DNA of 64,000 nt from Onchocerca volvulus (lineage: Eukaryota; Nematoda; Chromadorea; Rhabditida; Onchocercidae): contig HG738137.1 of NCBI GenBank assembly GCA_000499405.2, forward strand, positions 14,067,661 through 14,131,660, written 5' to 3'. Made by a program: the position numbers and the translations under genes. The notes below the pieces were generated by a model. It had not been told where the DNA came from. It ran no database searches and saw only the letters and a program-made list of their open reading frames with translations. Below, piece by piece: positions 61,001 to 64,000 of this stretch; position 1 is the stretch's first letter, and each line of letters starts with the position of its first letter.

Positions 61001-63360
61001 TCGATATTGCGTACGTTCCGCTCCATCAACAATGTACAAAATTTCTTCCGCACATTCATCTCATATCGATGATAGTAATAATGCTATTTATGATATACCA
61101 AAATGTTCATTACCAAGGTAATAAATTATTTCCTTTTTTGACAAATTCAAATTTTCTAAAATAGAATTTATCATTTTTTTGATAAATTTTTTAAATATCT
61201 ATCAAATAATAGATGTTTAAAGAATAACAATGCTTGGCCAAAAAAAAAAAAAAAAAAAAACAAAATTAAACATTTTGTGAAACTAAATTTTAAAATACTC
61301 TTTATCGAAATTCTCGCCACTCTTCTTCCTATCTTTTATAAATTGCAGCATTATTGATTTTTTTTTTTTTATCTTTAGAACTAATCCACATTGTTCTTCA
61401 CGTAATATAACAACTATGGCTAATGGAACTGTTTTGAAGCCAACATTAATTGATATCGATAATAATGATGATAATGAAATACAATTAGTTGTACCAGCAC
61501 GATCTTCTGATAATGATAATTGTATTAATAACAAGAATATCAAAAAAAAGAAGAATGATGAAGGTATTGATGATAATCAGAATGATGATAATGATAGTGT
61601 AAAAGAATGTAGTACAAAGTGGTGTTTCACCGAACAATGTTCAAGGTTTCTTTTTTTTTTTTTTCATTTATTTCTTACTTAAATTATTCATTTTATTATT
61701 CAAATTAAAATTTATCTATGTTAGCAATATAGAATGGGATTTTTATTGATTTTATAAATCTTATCAAGTAAATTATTTACACATTTCATATATGTAAGTA
61801 ATATTTATTCAATGCTTGAATGGTCAGGATAATTGAGAAGACAATGGTTTTATTTGCTCTAATTTTTAGAATTATTAAGAAGACAGTAGTTTTAGTTGTT
61901 TTATATGCTCTAATGATCAGAATTATTAGAAAGACAATAAGTTCTATTTATTTTAATGATCAGAATCATTAGAAAAATCTAAAGTTTCTCACGTTTAGAA
62001 TTAATTATTGATATATTGATTTTTATTATATTGATTAAAAATCTATGTTTTTTTTTTTTTTTTTTTTTGAGAGATCTAAAATTCAATCTTTCTACTTCAA
62101 AAATTTGCTAAATTCCAAGTAGCTATTCTAATATTACAAAATAAAGACAAATTTTCTCTACAATATTTGGTAATATTGTACATGTGTTATCTGTTCAAAT
62201 TTCTTATTTGGGATTCTGATTTTAATTTTGGATTTTTTTTTCGGGGATTTAAAATCAATTATTAATGCTTAATTAATTTTTTCAGTCTAATGTCTTTTTT
62301 TTTTCAGCGATATGAAAGAGCGGCCAAGAAAAGAATTGCATACACTTAGCCAACAGGTAGAACTTTTGACTTATTTTGCTAATCTTACCGTATTTATCTA
62401 ATTAATTAATGGATTAAACAAAATATATCCCAAAAATTATTGTATTTTTTGGATTAATTCCTAAAGGTAATTATATCTTCTGAACAGATCAGAATACAAT
62501 GTTTGCTGATATGATAACTTCTCAGATATCACTCCCCAACATTCCAACAATTCCCAACAAAAGATAAAGAATCATACTAAAATTGATTCTGAATCTATGA
62601 ATGGAATGCATTCCATGAAATCGTGAATATTTTTGCTTATTATTCAAACATTTTGAGAGACTAAAATTTGAAAAAAAGAAAAGGAAAATACTATCATATA
62701 TTTTATTTAATTTCCAAAATTATCTATTCATTTTTAGGAAATAATTGAGCAACAAAAACGTGAAATTCGACGATTAATGAAGGAAAACGAAGAGCTGAAA
62801 CGACGTGTTGCAGCACAGAATCAGAATCAAAATCAAACAGTCAATGATTCCAAGAATATTAATAATCCTCAAACGGTAAATAAATAAATAAATTTATATA
62901 GAAATTTGTATAAAATTTTAACAAAAAAAAAAATTAAATCATTAAAATTGATAAAATTTTCGTATCAAAAATTATACATTTGAAAAAATGTTTTATACAA
63001 ATATGCATTTATTAATAGTATTTATATATAATTAGTATTAATAAATTGCAATTTAATTCTAATAATTATTTTCGATTCATAGGTTACATTTTTTTCTTTT
63101 TTTTGATTTGTAATAAAATCGTATTTACTAAGCCACAATCATAAATTTTTTATCGTAAAGTTTTTTTTCTTTGATTTTTATCATATCAATGTGATAAAAA
63201 AAAAGGAAAAATTATATTTTATTTTATTTTGCCATTTATTACTTGATTATTTTAGGTTGCACCTGATAGTTATGTATCGGAAGAAAGCTATGATTCGTTG
63301 GGATCATCCAATGATCTTCAAATATCATCGAAAAGTACTAAAGCAGTTACTCATTGTTAA
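20496..63360 (+). CDS. gap-2: SynGAP/DAB2IP-family Ras GTPase-activating protein (GAP-2 homologue), 22 coding exons
   Basis: Stimulates GTP hydrolysis on Ras-type small GTPases, switching off Ras signalling at membranes. Joining the 22 exons listed separately gives 3609 nt, 1202 residues, with every splice junction in phase and no internal stop. Seen in order: RTKS motif near residues 106-109, SRSHESLL at 169-176, end of a PH-like fold near 205-217, C2 domain about 232-345, RasGAP domain about 375-690 with arginine finger R442 in an [10 protein letters not shown] motif and FLR motif at 554-556, Ser/Asn-rich tail 721-1106, coiled coil 1123-1149. This is the architecture of vertebrate SynGAP (about 1340 residues), DAB2IP and C. 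elegans GAP-2. Introns run from about 200 bp to 11.3 kb. The N terminus is ambiguous because several alternative first exons exist. Family assignment is very secure; exact exon ends are predictions from GT/AG, phase and homology. Confidence 0.95.
20596..21855 (+). other. Intron 1
   Basis: AT-rich, no repeats of note and no coding-like island. Ends in a typical TTATGTTTCAG acceptor. Confidence 0.75.
21856..21977 (+). CDS. gap-2: gap-2 exon 2, common acceptor for several first exons
   Basis: Follows TTTCAG and ends at CAG/GTTTGC in phase 0. Encodes [20 protein letters not shown] and about 20 more residues (to Ser-His-Gln). It needs one base from the upstream exon: four candidate first exons supply G, giving Glu. 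Residues 34-74. Clearly above-background GC content. Low-complexity regulatory N terminus with no named domain. Confidence 0.85.
23370..23600. repeat. Diverged repeat with CAATTTATCAAGTTAATGAGTTC-like parts
   Basis: Four or more copies of a TTATTGRRCAATTTA-CAA-TTAATRARTTC theme separated by T tracts. Confidence 0.65.
25120..25200. repeat. CAA/CAG and TAG trinucleotide tract
   Basis: An ACAACA run followed by about ten GTA/TAG units. Read on the minus strand it makes a Leu/Val run, which is not evidence of a gene. Confidence 0.9.
26658..26711 (+). CDS. gap-2: gap-2 exon 3 (54 nt, phase 0-0)
   Basis: Eighteen codons, [18 protein letters not shown], between a long T-rich tract ending TTTTCAG and donor GTAGGC. 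Length is a multiple of three with phase 0 on both sides, so it can be skipped without a frameshift. Residues 75-92. Called from splice signals, phase and fit between exons 2 and 4. Confidence 0.8.
26712..28875 (+). other. Intron 3
   Basis: AT-rich, includes a repeat of the form CAGTATTTCTAATYYTTMATCYTAT at 28405-28530. Otherwise nothing supported. Confidence 0.7.
28876..28970 (+). CDS. gap-2: gap-2 exon 4, basic segment with RTKS motif
   Basis: Encodes a very basic stretch including [20 protein letters not shown], phase 0 in and phase 2 out at GTAAGT, a consensus donor. A KRTKS-x-x-KL segment just N-terminal to the PH region is typical of SynGAP and DAB2IP. R106-T-K-S109 is an R-x-x-S site of the kind used by basophilic kinases. 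Residues 93-124. The acceptor is TTTTAG at 28875. Confidence 0.9.
29325..29550. repeat. Tandem duplication, about 128 bp unit
   Basis: AATTTTTAAGAAAYCAGTAT at about 29334 and 29461 starts each copy; both contain AATATTRTT-AA, a T tract, TAGTGTTA/ACTGTTA and AATTTGATAA. Confidence 0.75.
30665..30900. repeat. Tandem duplication, about 117 bp unit
   Basis: TTTACTTRATTACTTATTTA, AAAATTYAATCTATTC, TATCTTAA and AATGTGATTA/AATATGATTA occur in the same order twice. Confidence 0.75.
33340..33480 (+). promoter_or_regulatory. Promoter-like GC-richer island upstream of alternative exon f
   Basis: Contains CTGCCGCTGCAGGGAGCG, an inverted CCAAT box (CTATTGG) and a CCCCCGCC GC box within 140 bp, striking in DNA this AT-rich, about 1.3 kb upstream of exon f. 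A promoter role is inference from composition and position. Confidence 0.3.
33650..34190. repeat. Minisatellite, about 55-65 bp unit, eight or so copies
   Basis: Units contain TTTTCYRGATTGTTATT, a TCTTRAAATRATATC part and TTCCRRCAG/TTAGCAG. Copies vary in length and have decayed. Confidence 0.85.
34724..34923 (+). CDS. gap-2: Candidate alternative first exon f (66 codons, phase 2)
   Basis: ATG-started exon encoding a Ser/His/Tyr-rich peptide ([20 protein letters not shown] onward), ending AAAAG/GTATTT in phase 2, just 170 bp before exon 5. Phase 2 rebuilds Ser with the first base of exon 5, matching the phase of exon 4, so the two are alternatives. An acceptor-like CTTAG ends at 34709. An in-frame stop at 34673 lies upstream. 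The resulting 1145-residue isoform would lack the RTKS region. It could instead be an internal exon, but its phase-in (1) does not fit exon 4. Confidence 0.6.
35094..35275 (+). CDS. gap-2: gap-2 exon 5, PH-region entry with SRSHESLL
   Basis: Acceptor ATTTTAG, phase 2 in, phase 1 out at G/GTTTGT. Encodes residues 124-185, including [18 protein letters not shown] and SRSHESLL at 169-176, a signature stretch of the SynGAP/DAB2IP family just before the distal part of the PH domain. It is the common acceptor for exon 4 and alternative exon f. Confidence 0.92.
35276..35738 (+). other. Intron 5 with duplicated 3' end
   Basis: A 463-bp intron whose last part is a tandem duplication (35497-35738) that copied the functional acceptor region. 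Confidence 0.8.
35497..35738 (+). repeat. 121-bp tandem duplication including a 3' splice site
   Basis: The block starting TTAACRGATTTATTACAAAA occurs at 35501 and 35622 and runs through GTGAATTGAATTTYGGATTC to TATGTTCAGATGA. The second copy's ATGTTCAG is the acceptor of exon 6; the first copy's identical ATGTTCAG ends at 35613. Confidence 0.93.
35739..35835 (+). CDS. gap-2: gap-2 exon 6, end of PH-like domain
   Basis: Follows ATGTTCAG and ends AAAG/GTTAAT in phase 2. Encodes [20 protein letters not shown] and then [12 protein letters not shown]. The RERNRWLE portion aligns with the C-terminal PH helix of SynGAP (AERDKWME). Residues 185-217. The rest of a typical PH fold is hard to recognise, as in the family where the PH domain is split. 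Its acceptor region is tandemly duplicated (see 35497-35738). Confidence 0.9.
37515..37900. repeat. GC-rich repeat with GGTGGRCCATGCGGCCC core
   Basis: The GCGGCCC core lies at 37541, 37739, 37806 and 37888. Around it recur a CTGGTGG lead, CRTTTACTCTT, and TTGTTGTTATTGTT. The GGGCC-ATGC-GGCCC part is a short inverted repeat. Several chance frames on both strands stay open here. Confidence 0.85.
37970..38062. repeat. TG run and GACC tetranucleotide run
   Basis: About ten GT units followed, 30 bp later, by six GACC/GACCGA units. Microsatellites. Confidence 0.9.
38230..38720. repeat. Tandem repeat, about 90-100 bp, about five copies
   Basis: Each copy contains GTCATTTTTCATTTTCGTA, a TTAAAATGTWT-GTAA part, then AATTTTT and TTTAAATTT-CATT. 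A related copy lies at about 37660-37710. Confidence 0.8.
39949..40006. repeat. TA dinucleotide run, about 29 units
   Basis: Perfect alternating TA, bounded by TTTAG and GTATTTATT. Self-complementary, able to extrude as a cruciform and probably unstable in length. Confidence 0.97.
40317..40680. repeat. 30-bp minisatellite, eight clear copies then decay
   Basis: Unit like GAAATGACCGATGACCTTATTTTAGCTTAT. Copies keep the reading frame, so a 100-codon frame (40243-40545) repeats YEMTDDLI; after 40545 the same theme continues with indels and stops, which argues against a functional protein. Confidence 0.92.
41883..41992 (+). CDS. gap-2: Weak candidate alternative first exon g (36 codons, phase 2)
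   Basis: ATG-started peptide [20 protein letters not shown] followed by a charged segment, ending at AA/GTATAA in phase 2, which fits exon 7 (47157). A strong nematode-type acceptor (TTTTTTTCAG, ending 41828) lies 54 bases upstream, as for a trans-spliced leader exon. The first 14 residues are hydrophobic, the rest charged. The isoform (1022 residues) would start at the C2 domain. The donor is adenine-rich and the reading stays open past it, so this may be a chance ORF. Confidence 0.25.
46440..46615. repeat. Three-copy repeat, about 62 bp
   Basis: AARATTTACAGTAATCYWTTTTGAAATTATTTRTTCTYTTCAA recurs three times, followed by short variable ends. Confidence 0.85.
46745..46905. repeat. Three-copy repeat with TTTTTCCGRRTTTATAT
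   Basis: ATTTTTCCGGAATTTATATTTT and two related copies, each followed by AATGCTAACTTTA or AATCTAACTTTA. A chance frame stays open across it. Confidence 0.8.
47157..47357 (+). CDS. gap-2: gap-2 exon 7, N-terminal half of C2 domain
   Basis: Encodes residues 217-284: [20 protein letters not shown], then [20 protein letters not shown] and [20 protein letters not shown] and GEHFYF. This is the start of the C2 domain typical of SynGAP-type RasGAPs, which helps membrane contact and, in SynGAP, activity on Rap. Phase 2 in and out (201 nt). Acceptor TTATAG, donor AG/GTTTTA. Confidence 0.96.
47358..47906 (+). other. Intron 7
   Basis: 549-bp AT-rich intron, nothing else seen. Confidence 0.85.
47907..48047 (+). 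CDS. gap-2: gap-2 exon 8, C-terminal half of C2 domain
   Basis: Encodes [20 protein letters not shown], then [20 protein letters not shown] and TRHPVERW across the junction (residues 284-331). INLYRE-D-KKKK-D and GYV are conserved C2 elements of this family. Phase 2 to phase 2, 141 nt. Acceptor TTTTAG, donor TG/GTTTGT. Confidence 0.96.
49135..49215. repeat. Two-copy repeat, about 40 bp
   Basis: CGGAAATARGCTATGCTARTTTTTACCGGAAT occurs twice in tandem. Confidence 0.9.
52380..52450. repeat. Two-copy repeat, about 37 bp
   Basis: AAGGTCGAATTACAGTAGGTA followed by TTAGGCAAG or CTAGGTACC occurs twice, nearly identical, so a recent duplication. Confidence 0.93.
54105..54253 (+). CDS. gap-2: Candidate alternative first exon h (49 codons, phase 2) before the RasGAP exons
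   Basis: ATG-started, clearly GC-enriched stretch encoding [20 protein letters not shown] and then a Cys/Phe/Arg-containing peptide ending GTYYR across the junction. A donor TCG/GTCAGC in phase 2 fits exon 9 (54863) and yields a 921-residue protein lacking PH and C2 but keeping the whole catalytic domain. GTCAGC is not a strong donor and no acceptor is visible right upstream. The coding look is stronger than for the other ORFs in this intron. Confidence 0.4.
54863..55018 (+). CDS. gap-2: gap-2 exon 9, C2 end and linker into RasGAP
   Basis: Encodes residues 331-383, from [12 protein letters not shown] through [20 protein letters not shown] to TFIK. The V-K-ARYQ-ILPM-Y stretch is the family's link between C2 and the first GAP helices. 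Phase 2 to 2, 156 nt. Acceptor TTATAG, donor AA/GTAATT. Confidence 0.95.
55019..55609 (+). other. Intron 9
   Basis: 591 bp, AT-rich, no further feature seen. Confidence 0.85.
55610..55764 (+). CDS. gap-2: gap-2 exon 10, RasGAP domain helices
   Basis: Encodes [20 protein letters not shown] and then [20 protein letters not shown] and [11 protein letters not shown] (residues 383-435). LEP, KAKEDLA-LV and L-MSEVD are strongly conserved in SynGAP-type GAPs. Phase 2 in, phase 1 out at G/GTATTT. Confidence 0.96.
55765..56325 (+). other. Intron 10
   Basis: 561 bp, AT-rich; contains short ACGGTA motifs near 56204 and 56233. Nothing else. Confidence 0.85.
56326..56414 (+). CDS. gap-2: gap-2 exon 11, arginine-finger exon
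   Basis: Encodes [20 protein letters not shown] and then [10 protein letters not shown] (residues 435-464). R442 (codon 56346-56348) in [10 protein letters not shown] is at the position of the RasGAP arginine finger (FR-x-x-(S/T)LATKA), which enters the Ras active site and stabilises GTP hydrolysis. Its presence argues for an active enzyme. Phase 1 in, 0 out at a consensus GTAAGC. Confidence 0.96.
56415..56979 (+). other. Intron 11 with ATTAAGTA-type repeat
   Basis: The second half (56690-56945) is a degenerate repeat of AATAATATTAAGTATAAA-like units of about 30 bp. Confidence 0.8.
56980..57137 (+). CDS. gap-2: gap-2 exon 12, RasGAP domain
   Basis: Encodes [20 protein letters not shown] and then [20 protein letters not shown] through KTAWSQILA (residues 465-517). 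LGEF-K and CEVDP are conserved GAP elements. Phase 0 in, 2 out. The intron begins with a short run of GTTT repeats. Confidence 0.95.
57138..57614 (+). other. Intron 12
   Basis: Starts in a GTTT tetranucleotide run (about 57144-57176), then plain AT-rich sequence. Confidence 0.85.
57615..57774 (+). CDS. gap-2: gap-2 exon 13, RasGAP FLR motif
   Basis: Encodes [20 protein letters not shown] and on to [21 protein letters not shown] (residues 517-570). The FLRF-CPAI-SP-LF block is the RasGAP hallmark; the arginine of FLR (R556) positions the arginine finger. Phase 2 in, 0 out at GTAAGC. Confidence 0.97.
57775..58143 (+). other. Intron 13
   Basis: 369 bp, T-tract-rich, nothing else seen. Confidence 0.85.
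58144..58434 (+). CDS. gap-2: gap-2 exon 14, RasGAP C-terminal helices
   Basis: The largest catalytic exon, 97 codons, phase 0 to 0. Encodes [20 protein letters not shown], then [20 protein letters not shown] and [18 protein letters not shown], all conserved GAP-domain sequence, then a less conserved acidic part ending LDELWTPE (residues 571-667). In SynGAP the corresponding part closes the GAP domain near an LGREL segment; here DIGKEVSLL is the likely equivalent. Confidence 0.96.
58435..58800 (+). other. Intron 14
   Basis: 366 bp, AT-rich, nothing else seen. Confidence 0.85.
58801..58961 (+). CDS. gap-2: gap-2 exon 15, end of GAP region and start of tail
   Basis: Encodes [20 protein letters not shown] and then [20 protein letters not shown] through [12 protein letters not shown] (residues 668-721). 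The first half looks helical, the second half acidic and Ser/Asp/Tyr-rich, marking entry into the disordered tail. Phase 0 in, 2 out. Confidence 0.9.
59187..59441 (+). CDS. gap-2: gap-2 exon 16, disordered tail
   Basis: Eighty-five codons, phase 2 to 2, residues 721-806. Asn/Ser/Thr-rich ([20 protein letters not shown]), with a more conserved-looking stretch [20 protein letters not shown] and a basic end [17 protein letters not shown]. No domain recognised. The downstream intron starts with a repeat that resembles the surrounding intronic sequence. Confidence 0.88.
59442..60284 (+). other. Intron 16 with tandem repeat
   Basis: The first half (59445-59830) holds about three diverged copies of a 110-130 bp unit: TTGTTTTATTTTAYCATTAG-AATAAAAA, ATACTTTATT, GATTACTGTAGGAT. 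The first copy begins at the exon 16 donor. The rest is AT-rich. Confidence 0.8.
60285..60635 (+). CDS. gap-2: gap-2 exon 17, disordered tail with basic cluster
   Basis: Residues 806-923, phase 2 to 2, 351 nt. Begins [20 protein letters not shown]; central acidic [13 protein letters not shown] followed by a strongly basic [18 protein letters not shown], which could be a nuclear-localisation-like or phosphoinositide-binding cluster, with kinase-type R-x-x-S/T sites. Ends [12 protein letters not shown], resembling the Ser-rich SynGAP tail. Confidence 0.9.
60836..61117 (+). CDS. gap-2: gap-2 exon 18, disordered tail
   Basis: Residues 923-1017, phase 2 to 2, 282 nt. Starts [20 protein letters not shown] and includes [14 protein letters not shown] and a Tyr-containing end [15 protein letters not shown] is a possible SH2-ligand-like motif if phosphorylated (inference). 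No folded domain. Confidence 0.9.
61379..61645 (+). CDS. gap-2: gap-2 exon 19, Asn/Asp-rich tail
   Basis: Residues 1017-1106, phase 2 to 2, 267 nt. Alternating acidic/Asn runs ([22 protein letters not shown]) around a lysine run, ending [12 protein letters not shown]. Low-complexity, probably fast-evolving. Acceptor ATCTTTAG, donor AG/GTTTCT next to a long T tract. Confidence 0.88.
61646..62307 (+). other. Intron 19 with tandem repeat
   Basis: Contains about four diverged copies (61800-61985) of GATCAGAATTATTAGAAAGACARTAGTTTTATTTGCTYTAAT. The rest is AT-rich. Confidence 0.8.
62308..62356 (+). CDS. gap-2: gap-2 exon 20 (49 nt mini-exon)
   Basis: Encodes [16 protein letters not shown] after one junction base (residues 1106-1122). 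Acceptor is a long T tract ending TTTTCAG; donor GTAGAA in phase 0. Charged and helical in character, leading directly into the coiled coil of exon 21. Confidence 0.85.
62357..62737 (+). other. Intron 20
   Basis: 381 bp, slightly less AT-rich, no feature supported. Confidence 0.8.
62738..62875 (+). CDS. gap-2: gap-2 exon 21, C-terminal coiled coil
   Basis: Residues 1123-1168, phase 0 to 0. [20 protein letters not shown] then KRRVAAQ has heptad-spaced I/I/L/L/V positions, matching the C-terminal coiled coil that lets SynGAP trimerise. It is followed by a Gln/Asn-rich linker ([11 protein letters not shown]). Skippable in frame, which would remove the coiled coil. Confidence 0.92.
62876..63255 (+). 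other. Intron 21
   Basis: 380 bp, AT-rich, ends TTATTTTAG. Confidence 0.85.
63256..63360 (+). CDS. gap-2: gap-2 exon 22, last coding exon with stop
   Basis: Encodes [20 protein letters not shown] and then [14 protein letters not shown] followed by TAA at 63358-63360 (residues 1169-1202). The end, Thr-His-Cys, is not the classical PDZ ligand seen in SynGAP alpha1. Acceptor is TTTTAG. Confidence 0.92.
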   Translation, partial: VAPDSYVSEESYDSLGSSNDLQISSKSTKAVTHC

Positions 63361-64000
63361 AAAAAAAAAATCACACAATTTTTGATAATATTCGACTTTA
63401 TTTCGATAAGCCTCTTTTTTTATAAATTTCTTTTTTTTTTTAAATTTAATTTTTAATAATTCTTAATTTTCTTTTTCATGTTAATTCATTTTCTACATTA
63501 CTACATATAAGAGAATGATATAATCAATCATAAATAATCTTATTAAACTTATAATTGACTAATAAGTTTTTGTAATATGATTGATAATTCGGTTTGCACC
63601 AGTTAATATTGGATTTATAATCACATTTAAAACTTAGAAAAAAATGTTTACTGTATCTATCGGATGTTAATTGGAAAATATTCCACGATGATCCTAAATT
63701 ACGCATGGATATATATGTTTAATGCTTTTTTTAACAATTTTAATTACGAATAATTTCTTTTCTAATATCCAGTACCTTTTAAGTTTTTCTATTTCAAATA
63801 ATGTATATACAATTAATAACCTCTTTCTTTTATAATGATTGTTGAAATTATGATTTATTAATTAATGATTCTTTATGCCATTTAATAATTTTGATAATTC
63901 ATTTCAGTGTTTTTGCCTTTTTCTATTCTTTCATGTCAATCTTTCGTGTTTTTCATAATAGTGTAAAAAAGAGATAATGTATTAATGATCATTTTTGAAC
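63361..64000 (+). other. 3' untranslated region and flank
   Basis: Begins with a run of A right after the stop. I see no canonical AATAAA; CATAAATAAT near 63530 is the closest variant polyadenylation signal. No further coding stretch is convincing up to the window end. Confidence 0.5.

Noticed and set aside
1..64000. CRISPR arrays, bacterial operon signals, intact transposons, viral genes
   Set aside because: Repeats are head-to-tail minisatellites without unique spacers; no transposase, polymerase or capsid-like frame is visible; the gene is spliced and eukaryotic.

Overview
The window is one very AT-rich, intron-dominated stretch of a eukaryotic, most likely nematode, genome. It carries essentially one recognisable gene on the + strand: a SynGAP/DAB2IP-family Ras GTPase-activating protein, the counterpart of Caenorhabditis elegans gap-2. 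Reasons for calling a nematode: protein resemblance to nematode GAP-2, short T-rich 3' splice sites ending TTTCAG/TTTTAG, and an acceptor-like AG just upstream of several first-exon ATGs, as expected with spliced-leader trans-splicing. The species cannot be named from sequence alone.

The main reading is 22 coding exons from the ATG at 20496 to the TAA at 63360. Every donor/acceptor pair is in compatible phase and the total is 3609 nt (1202 residues). Domain order: unstructured N terminus with an RTKS motif (exons 1-4), remnant PH-like region with a conserved SRSHESLL segment (exons 5-6), C2 domain (exons 7-9), RasGAP catalytic domain with arginine finger R442 and FLR motif 554-556 (exons 9-15), a long Ser/Asn-rich disordered tail (exons 15-20), a coiled coil (exon 21) and a short C terminus (exon 22).

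The most interesting feature is a set of candidate alternative first exons spread over more than 50 kb. Exons at 287-341, 8159-8357, 16969-17047 and 20496-20595 all end in phase 1 with a G, so each rebuilds the same Glu codon with exon 2 at 21856. An exon at 5011-5151 fits exon 3 or 4, one at 34724-34923 fits exon 5, and weaker ones at 41883-41992 and 54105-54253 fit exons 7 and 9. If real, one locus makes RasGAPs with different N termini: one with a hydrophobic membrane anchor, one without the upstream RTKS region, one C2+GAP and one GAP-only.

Layout: 1-20495 alternative first exons in long introns; 20496-28970 N-terminal exons; 28971-35093 a long intron with two GC-richer islands and an alternative first exon; 35094-35835 the PH-like exons; 35836-47156 an 11.3 kb intron full of minisatellites; 47157-48047 C2; 48048-54862 another long intron; 54863-58961 RasGAP; 59187-63360 tail; 63361-64000 3' flank. 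The non-coding DNA is mostly poly-A/T tracts and locally duplicated, decaying tandem repeats with units from 21 to about 130 bp. I saw no tRNA, rRNA, CRISPR array, intact transposon or second convincing gene.
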